From Bradyrhizobium ontarionense (GTDB lineage Bacteria; Pseudomonadota; Alphaproteobacteria; Rhizobiales; Xanthobacteraceae), in contig NZ_CP088156.1 in NCBI RefSeq assembly GCF_021088345.1, positions 3,224,001-3,288,000 on the forward strand: 64,000 nt of DNA. Direction: 5' to 3'. Below the pieces are notes generated by a model. That model saw only the letters and a list, made by a program, of their open reading frames with translations, was not told the origin of the DNA and searched no databases. Shown here piece after piece: positions 58,304 through 64,000 of the stretch. Every line of letters starts with the position of its first letter. Positions within the stretch are counted from its first letter, which is position 1. The position numbers and the translations under genes are program-made.

Positions 58304-59464
58304 TCATATCTCCGGCAGGTTGATCCCGCGCGCCTTGGCCCAGCGCTCCAGGATCTTGCGCTCGTCAGGATGAGCCACGCGGTTGGCGAAGCCGCGCACC
58401 TGCACCGCACGATGCTGGCGATCCAGCTCGATCGTCAGCAGCCGCTCCGTCCTGGTGCCGTGCTGGTGCCGCAGCGACCAGATCGAGGCGTAGCCGGCGA
58501 TGCACCTGCTGGCATAGCTCGCGACGCAGTGGCGCATCGCCCGAGACTCGGCGACGAGGTCCTCGGCGGTCCGCAGCTGCGTGATGACATAGTCGTCACG
58601 CTTCGCGCCCGCCTTGGCTGACGGGCTCCACGACCACTCCGCAAGCGATGCGCCCGGCCAATGCGCAGCGGCCACGGCCGCCTGCGTCTCCGTGCGATGC
58701 GCCATCTCGGCCCGCCGTCGCGCGGCTTCAATGCGGGCGATCACCGCGAGGTCGCGATGCCACTCGTTCATCAGCCGGCGCAGCGCCGCAAGCGACCGTC
58801 CCTTGAGGCTGAACGTTCGCTCGCGCCGGCGACGGTGGGCGATGTAGTCGCAGAGATCATCGATCTCCTCGCCTGTCGTCGGCTGCGCGCAGAAGAACTG
58901 CGCCGCCTCTCGCCAGAACGCGAGCTCGCCGCGCGGCGTCCGCGCGATCCTGGACCGTGCGATCCGCGTCACGATGGCCGGATCGTCCGTGTAGGAGCGC
59001 GCGATCGCCTGCCAGATCGCCTCGTCGAAACCGACCTGACCGAGCGGATTGAGGAAGGCATGAACCTCCTTGCGCGACAGCCAGGCCGACGCGCCGGCCT
59101 TGTACAACGAGCCGCCGCTGGCGGCCACGATGTACCAGCGCTTGCGCAAGCTGATCTCGTCGTGGCCGAGCCCGACCGCGTCGATCCAGATCTGCTCGAG
59201 ATGCGCGGCCACCTTGTAGCGCGCGAACAGATGACGCGCAGCCCCCAGGCGCAGGCGCGCGGCGTCGCGCGTCTTCAGCTGCGGCTTCCACGCTTCGGGA
59301 GCACGAATGATGTCGGCGGTGAAGCCGGCCTGGGCCTCGCGGATCGCATTGTGCAGGTCCGGCGGCGGACGCGTTGGCCGCGCGACGCGGCGCAGCGTCA
59401 GCTGATAGGCTTCAACCCGCGCGCGCTCGGCCTCCTGCCGGCGATGGATCAATGACTTGGCCAT
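58304..59464 (-). CDS. PcfJ-like domain protein
   Basis: This 386-residue basic protein has no signal peptide. The C-terminal part, ESRAMRHCVASYASRCIAGY then LLTIELDR, AVQVRGFANR and ILERWAKARG, matches the PcfJ domain best known from conjugative plasmids of Gram-positive bacteria and from phage-like regions. Chromosomal copies exist in rhizobia. No other conjugation or phage gene is near. Confidence 0.75.
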   Translation of the reverse strand: MAKSLIHRRQEAERARVEAYQLTLRRVARPTRPPPDLHNAIREAQAGFTADIIRAPEAWKPQLKTRDAARLRLGAARHLFARYKVAAHLEQIWIDAVGLGHDEISLRKRWYIVAASGGSLYKAGASAWLSRKEVHAFLNPLGQVGFDEAIWQAIARSYTDDPAIVTRIARSRIARTPRGELAFWREAAQFFCAQPTTGEEIDDLCDYIAHRRRRERTFSLKGRSLAALRRLMNEWHRDLAVIARIEAARRRAEMAHRTETQAAVAAAHWPGASLAEWSWSPSAKAGAKRDDYVITQLRTAEDLVAESRAMRHCVASYASRCIAGYASIWSLRHQHGTRTERLLTIELDRQHRAVQVRGFANRVAHPDERKILERWAKARGINLPEI

Positions 59465-60096
59465 GGTCGTTCAACATGATGGAGTGACGGTCAGCCGGAC
59501 GCACTGCGGGCGTCGGCACGGATCGTGTCGCGCACAGTGGACTTGACATGGCTGATGGCCTCTCGCGTTGAACGCGCTGGGTTGAAACGGGCGATGCTCA
59601 TACATCCAATCGGCGGTCCATGCAAGCAGCCAATAGCTGCACGGCAAATCCGGCCTTGGCGCGCCCGGGTAACGGCGGCGCCCGCCTCGCCGCGAACGGC
59701 TGTTAGTTCACGTTCCGCACCGATCACGCCGCGATCACCGCGCAGCTCGACTTGTTAGTTAAGAAATATTTCTGCGAACGATTTGCATCATGCAGCACGG
59801 CTCCCTCATGCGCGAACGCTGCTAGGCAAACCTGCGACAGAACGCCGCAGCGTTCCTCGGCCAACAAACATTTCTGCTCGCCCCGCAGAAACAAACAGAC
59901 TGGAAAGCGCGCCGCCTGCCCGCGCGACGACGACTTCGCAGCGGCGCGCGGCCCGATTGCATCGCTACACGCTGCAGCACGTCACGACACGCGCCGCGAA
60001 CGCGTCCTCGCATCCGCTCGATGCAGGCGCTCGCCGATCCATTGCCTGCTCGGCAAGGCCCGTCGCGACAGCCGTAGAGCCAGAGGAGACGATCGA
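59465..60096. other. Long intergenic region before the Thr/His-rich protein gene
   Basis: About 630 bases without a recognisable gene. A low-GC tract at 59745-59800 (GTTAGTTAAGAAATATTTC) is the most promoter-like part, with a GTTAGTT direct repeat at about 59701 and 59755. A hairpin TTTCTGC/GCAGAAA lies at 59871-59891. The long leader suggests post-transcriptional control. Confidence 0.4.
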
Positions 60097-61857
60097 ATGG
60101 CAACCAACTTCAATGCGACTGCGCTTGCAAATGGCACGTCCAACCTGCTCACGCGCGCAAGTGCGCTCAACCTGTCGACCGATCTGGTTCAGGCCGGCGT
60201 CGTCTTCAACGACGCGGTCCGCATCTCGCTGGGACTCTATTCCGGCGGTCAGGGCAGCGGCAATTCGAACACGTTCCTGTCGAGCTACACGACGGACATC
60301 CACGCCGTGCAGAACGATATCGCCGCGATCCTCGCCAATCCCGGCGAACTGACGATCGGAGGCCAGACCTTCACGTTGAATTCGACCGATACGGCTGTCC
60401 TGACCAACATCCAGACTCAATTAAGCACGCTGCTGACGGCCGCAGCGCAGACCACGAATGCGACGACGATGTCTGCTGCCTCGCAGACGATTCATGCGTT
60501 GCAGACGGAGATCCTGTCGGAGATCAACAACGACGCCCATCTGTCCGCCGCACTCAACAACGTCACCTTCACCGCCAACACCGGCGCCACCGACGTCGCC
60601 TTCCAGAACCTTCCGGCAGGCGCCGATGATGCGACGACGCTCGCCGCGGCCACGGCCGGCACGAGCCTGAAGTCGGTCGGCGAAGTGTTCAACGCCGTCG
60701 TGTCCCTGGCCTCCGGCGACATCAACGCGGCCAATCTGACCGAAATCACCACGGATCTCACGGCGGTCGCATCCGGCATCACCGCGATTCTCAACAACAA
60801 GACCATGCTGGCGCAGATCGAAGCGGGCGAAACCGCCAATGCTGCGGCGGCCACCACGCTCCACCTCCAGACTGTGCTCAATCAGGTCAACCTGCAGCTC
60901 ACCAAATATGACGCCGCCGCCGCGACCGGAAACACCACCGCCCTGCGCGGCACCGCGGACAACCTGCTCGACATCATCGACATCGTCCAGAACGACACCG
61001 CGCTGAACACAGCCGCCGGCGGCAACGGCAATCCGGGCCACACCGGCGGCTTCGCCGAGGACGCAGGCGGCCTTTCGGGCACCGTCACCAAATTTCAGGA
61101 CAACCAGGCGCAGACCAATTTCTGGGCCACCTTCGTCGCCGAGGCCAACACGATCAATGCGCAACTGGCGGCGATCGTCAACGGAACCGGGACGGCCAGC
61201 CAGGCACTGATCACCCAGATCGAGAACTACAACAATTTCGGCGCCAGCTTCGACGCAGCCCAGGGCGCCGTATTCCAGGGTCGGTTCGACAACGAATTGA
61301 ACAACGGCACGCTCCAGGCGGACTCCACCACCGCCATCAAGGCGCTTCAGGGCATCCTCAACGGTGACACCGGCACCACGCTCACGTCGGACCTCGCGGC
61401 GCTCACGGCCGCAGGCCAAGGCTTCGTAGCCGACGCCATGGACGTCAGCGGCAACAACATCGCGATCGGCGGCGCCACCTATGTCGGCTCGGCGACGACC
61501 GTCGCCACCGCGACCTCGGTCAACGGCCTCGCGCAGGGGACGACGAAGGTCACCGCCACGCCCAACATCGCCAACGGCACCGGAGGCGCGACGACCGCGA
61601 GCACCACGACATCGGGCACGACGGCCTCCAGCGGGGGGACGACCAAAACAACGGGTGGCACGACGACGACCACAGCGGCGAGTACCGCTGCGAACACCAC
61701 AGCGACGGCGACGAAGACGACGACGCACAGCTCGCATCATCATCACAACGGAACCGCCACGGCCCACAGCTCGGCGTCCACGCACACTACGGCGGCATCG
61801 CATTCGTCGACCGTGGTCGACCATCACCACCACGCCATGCAACATATCTGGGGCTGA
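60097..61857 (+). CDS. Large Cys-free Ala/Thr/Asn-rich protein with a Thr/His-rich tail, unknown family
   Basis: This 586-residue protein begins MATNFNATALANGTSN with GAGGAGA 6 bases upstream. It has no signal peptide, membrane segment or cysteine. Residues 1-480 are Ala/Thr/Asn-rich and probably helical, with recurring phrases such as LTEITTDLTAV and LTSDLAALTAA. Residues about 500-560 are nearly pure Thr/Ser/Gly/Ala, followed by HHHH and DHHHH clusters and the ending HIWG. The composition resembles secreted surface proteins that leave without a cleaved signal, but no secretion genes are beside it. Confidence 0.7.
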   Translation: MATNFNATALANGTSNLLTRASALNLSTDLVQAGVVFNDAVRISLGLYSGGQGSGNSNTFLSSYTTDIHAVQNDIAAILANPGELTIGGQTFTLNSTDTAVLTNIQTQLSTLLTAAAQTTNATTMSAASQTIHALQTEILSEINNDAHLSAALNNVTFTANTGATDVAFQNLPAGADDATTLAAATAGTSLKSVGEVFNAVVSLASGDINAANLTEITTDLTAVASGITAILNNKTMLAQIEAGETANAAAATTLHLQTVLNQVNLQLTKYDAAAATGNTTALRGTADNLLDIIDIVQNDTALNTAAGGNGNPGHTGGFAEDAGGLSGTVTKFQDNQAQTNFWATFVAEANTINAQLAAIVNGTGTASQALITQIENYNNFGASFDAAQGAVFQGRFDNELNNGTLQADSTTAIKALQGILNGDTGTTLTSDLAALTAAGQGFVADAMDVSGNNIAIGGATYVGSATTVATATSVNGLAQGTTKVTATPNIANGTGGATTASTTTSGTTASSGGTTKTTGGTTTTTAASTAANTTATATKTTTHSSHHHHNGTATAHSSASTHTTAASHSSTVVDHHHHAMQHIWG

Positions 61858-61989
61858 CGCCGCGGGGCGGCCTCTCGTTGCAGATATCAGGCGCCGGCCC
61901 AAGGGCCGGCTCCGACAGGAGCCATCACGGATCTGGCCCTCTCCTTGCATCGCCTCCGTCTCAGCGGGTTGGCACGATGGAGTTGTCAG

Positions 61990-62952
61990 ATGTCCGACGC
62001 CCTGCACACGGTCGTCGTGGCCAGGAAGGCCACCGAGGCCCACAACATGGCCTCATTCGAACTCGTCCCGGCAGACGATCAGCCGCTGCCCGGATTCACC
62101 CCCGGCAGCCATATCGATGTCACCCTGCCGAACGGGCTGACACGGCAATATTCGCTGCTGAACAGCGCCTCCGAGCGCAACCGCTACTGCATCGGCGTGT
62201 GGAAGGACGGCAACAGCCGCGGCGGCTCCAAGGCGCTGCATCTCGACATCAATGAAGGCGATCGGCTGCAGGTCAGCCGCCCGCGCAACCGCTTCAAGAT
62301 TCCAAAGGACACCAAGCGCGCGCTGCTCGTGGCGCGCGGCATCGGCGTCACGCCGATCCTGTCCATCGCCGACACGCTGAAGGCCAAGAACATTCCGTTC
62401 GAGCTGCACTACGTGTTCGCACTGATGTCGCCGGATTCATTCCGCGGCACCATCGCGGCCTCGTCCTTCGCCGAGAACACCAAGTACTATAAGGAATCCA
62501 GCGAGGACAATCAGTTGCTGAAGCCGGCAGATCTGTTCGCCGACCGGCCCGACGACACCCAGCTGTTCATCTGCGGCGTCGACTGGTGGATGGACCCGAT
62601 CCTCGCGCTGGCCAAGCAGAAGGGCTTTGCGGAAGAGCGCGTTCATGTCGAGCGCTTCACCGCGAAGGCCGCCGCCGCGCTGCTCGACAAGGTGTTCGAC
62701 GTCACCATCAAGAGCACCGGCGCGACCTTCAAGATTCCCGGCGATAAGACCGTCACCGCATTCCTCGAAGAGAATGGCGTCAAGATCGCGACCTCCTGCG
62801 AGCAGGGGATGTGCGGCACCTGCAAGACCAGGGTCGTCGACGGCGAGATCGATCATCGCGACAAGCGTCTGTCTGCCGCGCAACGCGGCGAAGGATACTT
62901 CCTGCCCTGCGTGTCGCGCGCCAAGGGCGACCGGCTGGTGCTGGATTTGTAA
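61990..62952 (+). CDS. PDR/VanB-type ferredoxin reductase
   Basis: This is a 320-residue reductase with an FMN domain (RQYSLLNSASERNRYCIGV), an NAD domain (LLVARGIGVTPILSIAD) and a C-terminal [2Fe-2S] ferredoxin with CEQGMCGTCKTRVVDGEIDH and a final Cys in LPCVSR. It should serve a Rieske oxygenase or demethylase, but none is adjacent, so its partner is encoded elsewhere. It is a clear paralogue of the gene at 45578-46555. A small conserved gene follows closely. Confidence 0.9.
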   Translation: MSDALHTVVVARKATEAHNMASFELVPADDQPLPGFTPGSHIDVTLPNGLTRQYSLLNSASERNRYCIGVWKDGNSRGGSKALHLDINEGDRLQVSRPRNRFKIPKDTKRALLVARGIGVTPILSIADTLKAKNIPFELHYVFALMSPDSFRGTIAASSFAENTKYYKESSEDNQLLKPADLFADRPDDTQLFICGVDWWMDPILALAKQKGFAEERVHVERFTAKAAAALLDKVFDVTIKSTGATFKIPGDKTVTAFLEENGVKIATSCEQGMCGTCKTRVVDGEIDHRDKRLSAAQRGEGYFLPCVSRAKGDRLVLDL

Positions 62953-62965
62953 CAGGCGATTGGCC

Positions 62966-63169
62966 GTGACCACCGAGACCGATCTGTGGCAGACCGCGTG
63001 GATCATCGCGGAGCAGCACGGCACCGACGGGCCCGCATTCGCGGCGCGCATGGCGGACAGCTTCAAATTGGGCCACAAGATCGACGCGCATCAGGCGTGG
63101 GTTTCGATCGCGGCCAAGGTCGCCGCGCTGATCGAGACCAATACGTCGCGCAGCGCGCACCGGCATTGA
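62966..63169 (+). CDS. Small conserved protein (DUF6961-like)
   Basis: This is a 67-residue protein starting at a GTG (VTTETDLWQTAWIIAEQHG) 13 bases after the reductase stop. AARMADSFKLGHKIDAHQAW and the ending suggest the small DUF6961 type, a loose match. It is probably cotranscribed with the reductase. Confidence 0.6.
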   Translation: MTTETDLWQTAWIIAEQHGTDGPAFAARMADSFKLGHKIDAHQAWVSIAAKVAALIETNTSRSAHRH

Positions 63170-63280
63170 TGTCGAAAAACGGACAGAGTCGGATGGCTCT
63201 GTCCGGATTCGCACACGATCTGCGCGGCCACGCCGCCCGCCCGCCTCCACATTCGACGAAGCGCGCAAGCTGCTTCCACG

Positions 63281-63384
63281 CGTCATTCCGGGGCGACGCG
63301 CAGCGGCGAGCCCGGAATCCATATCCACCAGCCGTGGTCATGGATTCCGGGCCTGCGCCCAAGTGGGCGCATCCCGGAATGACG
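63281..63384. repeat. Dispersed palindromic element, CGTCATTCCGGG family
   Basis: It opens CGTCATTCCGGGGCGACGC and closes GCATCCCGGAATGACG, with CCCGGAATCCAT and ATGGATTCCGGG in the middle forming nested hairpins. A compact relative lies at 12234-12275. Confidence 0.85.
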
Positions 63385-63487
63385 CTGGGCAGGTAGTCAC
63401 AGCTCTTCGGAACGGAATTTGCTCAGTCGCATCCGGTCGCCAAGCGACCATCCAACATGCGCGAACTCACGCGCCTTGTGAGGAACC

Positions 63488-64000
63488 ATGTTCGTGTCAC
63501 CGTCCAGCGCGGCAGAGCTCCCCGCCGCCGCCGACATAGCACTCGCCTATCACGTGCGCACCAAGCATAGCCTGAAGCGCTATGCCGCCGGGCCGGAGAC
63601 GCTGGACTGGGATGCGCAGCCCAATCCGTTCCGCGAATTCGCGGGCAGCCCACGCGTCAATCTGCCTCTGACCTCGGATCGTCTCGCTGCGAGTTTTGCC
63701 GAGGCCTGCGACGGCACGGCGCCAATCCAACCGTTCACCATCGACAATGTCGCACTGCTGCTGGAATTGTCGTTCGGGCTTGCAGCCTGGAAGGAATACG
63801 GCCCGGACCGCTGGGCGCTGCGCTGCAATCCCTCGAGTGGCAATCTGCATCCGACCGAGGCCTATGTCATCAGCGAGAGCATCGCTGGTCTCACTGATGG
63901 CGTCTATCACTACCTGAGCCGGGATCACGTGTTGGAGCGGCGCTGCCGGCGCGACGCCTCGCCAACCGGGCAGCCGCTGCTGTGGCTCGGCCTGTCCTCG
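63488..64000 (+). CDS. SagB-type nitroreductase-fold dehydrogenase (5' part, cut by the window)
   Basis: An open frame of 171 codons runs off the right edge. It begins MFVSPSSAAELPAAADI, then has YHVRTKHSLKRYAAGPETLD, WALRCNPSSGNLHPTEAYVI and DGVYHYLSRDHVLE. The RxNPSSGNLHPTE phrase is the FMN-binding signature of SagB-like dehydrogenases, which oxidise thiazolines or oxazolines in peptide maturation; stand-alone relatives have unknown substrates. No YcaO or precursor gene is visible in this window. Confidence 0.8.
   Translation, partial: MFVSPSSAAELPAAADIALAYHVRTKHSLKRYAAGPETLDWDAQPNPFREFAGSPRVNLPLTSDRLAASFAEACDGTAPIQPFTIDNVALLLELSFGLAAWKEYGPDRWALRCNPSSGNLHPTEAYVISESIAGLTDGVYHYLSRDHVLERRCRRDASPTGQPLLWLGLSS

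Noticed and set aside
60421..62043. 540-codon minus-strand frame
   Set aside because: It is antisense to the Thr/His-rich protein; its Gly/Arg/Val-rich text reflects the complementary codons.
63488..64000. Minus-strand frames at the right edge
   Set aside because: They are antisense to the SagB-like gene, which shows the FMN-binding phrase RCNPSSGNLHPTE in the plus frame.

Overview
The window is GC-rich chromosomal DNA from an alphaproteobacterium. The rhizobial-type glycerol operon, the heme genes, an Omp31-like porin, CsbD, FKBP and HWE-kinase proteins, and many short palindromic intergenic repeats all point to the Bradyrhizobium group. That placement is inferred from gene content and style; no marker gene settles the species. 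I see no rRNA, tRNA, CRISPR array, integrase or complete insertion sequence.

Layout. (1) 1-10.3 kb: a complete minus-strand glycerol module, glpR-glpD-glpS-glpT-glpP-glpQ-glpU-glpV, with a clear operator-like palindrome in front of glpD. No glycerol kinase gene is in view. (2) 10-18.2 kb: small hypothetical genes, an acyl-CoA thioesterase, a flavin-reductase-like protein, and an RND efflux operon (adaptor lipoprotein, pump, terminal TetR gene). (3) 18.4-29.4 kb: an MFS permease, DUF2809 protein, YcaQ/AlkX-like DNA glycosylase, OmpA-domain protein, PMT-type glycosyltransferase, a FecR-domain protein coupled to a beta-barrel with a Pro-Thr linker, a MATE exporter and a TadE/G-like secreted protein. 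(4) 29.4-33.1 kb: a repeat-rich stretch holding a 72-bp inverted repeat, a Zur-like box with a COG0523 GTPase remnant, a cupin, csbD, an FKBP isomerase and several dispersed elements. (5) 33.1-44.7 kb: gamma-glutamyltransferase, trhO, slyX, a diguanylate cyclase, hemE facing a divergent hemC, a GMC oxidoreductase, acetate kinase and a MetE-like protein. (6) 45.5-51.5 kb: a Rieske oxygenase/GntR/PDR-reductase operon with GTATAC operators, a SnoaL-like gene, an Omp31-like porin, and a decayed ferredoxin-domain remnant next to a structured repeat. (7) 51.5-64 kb: secreted proteins including an M23 protein lacking one active-site His, small enzymes, an HWE histidine kinase with a DUF1488-like tail behind its own internal ribosome-binding site, LysR and PcfJ-like genes, a Cys-free Thr/His-rich protein of unknown family, a second PDR-type reductase, and the 5' part of a SagB-type nitroreductase cut by the window edge.

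The strongest unexplained signals are these: a roughly 300-bp element present twice in inverted orientation, whose 16-bp arms differ by compensatory changes; the asymmetric GlpS/GlpT ATPase pair, in which all degenerate motifs fall in one nucleotide site; the nested start in the HWE kinase gene; and the Zur-like box and oxygenase-reductase remnants that mark lost genes.
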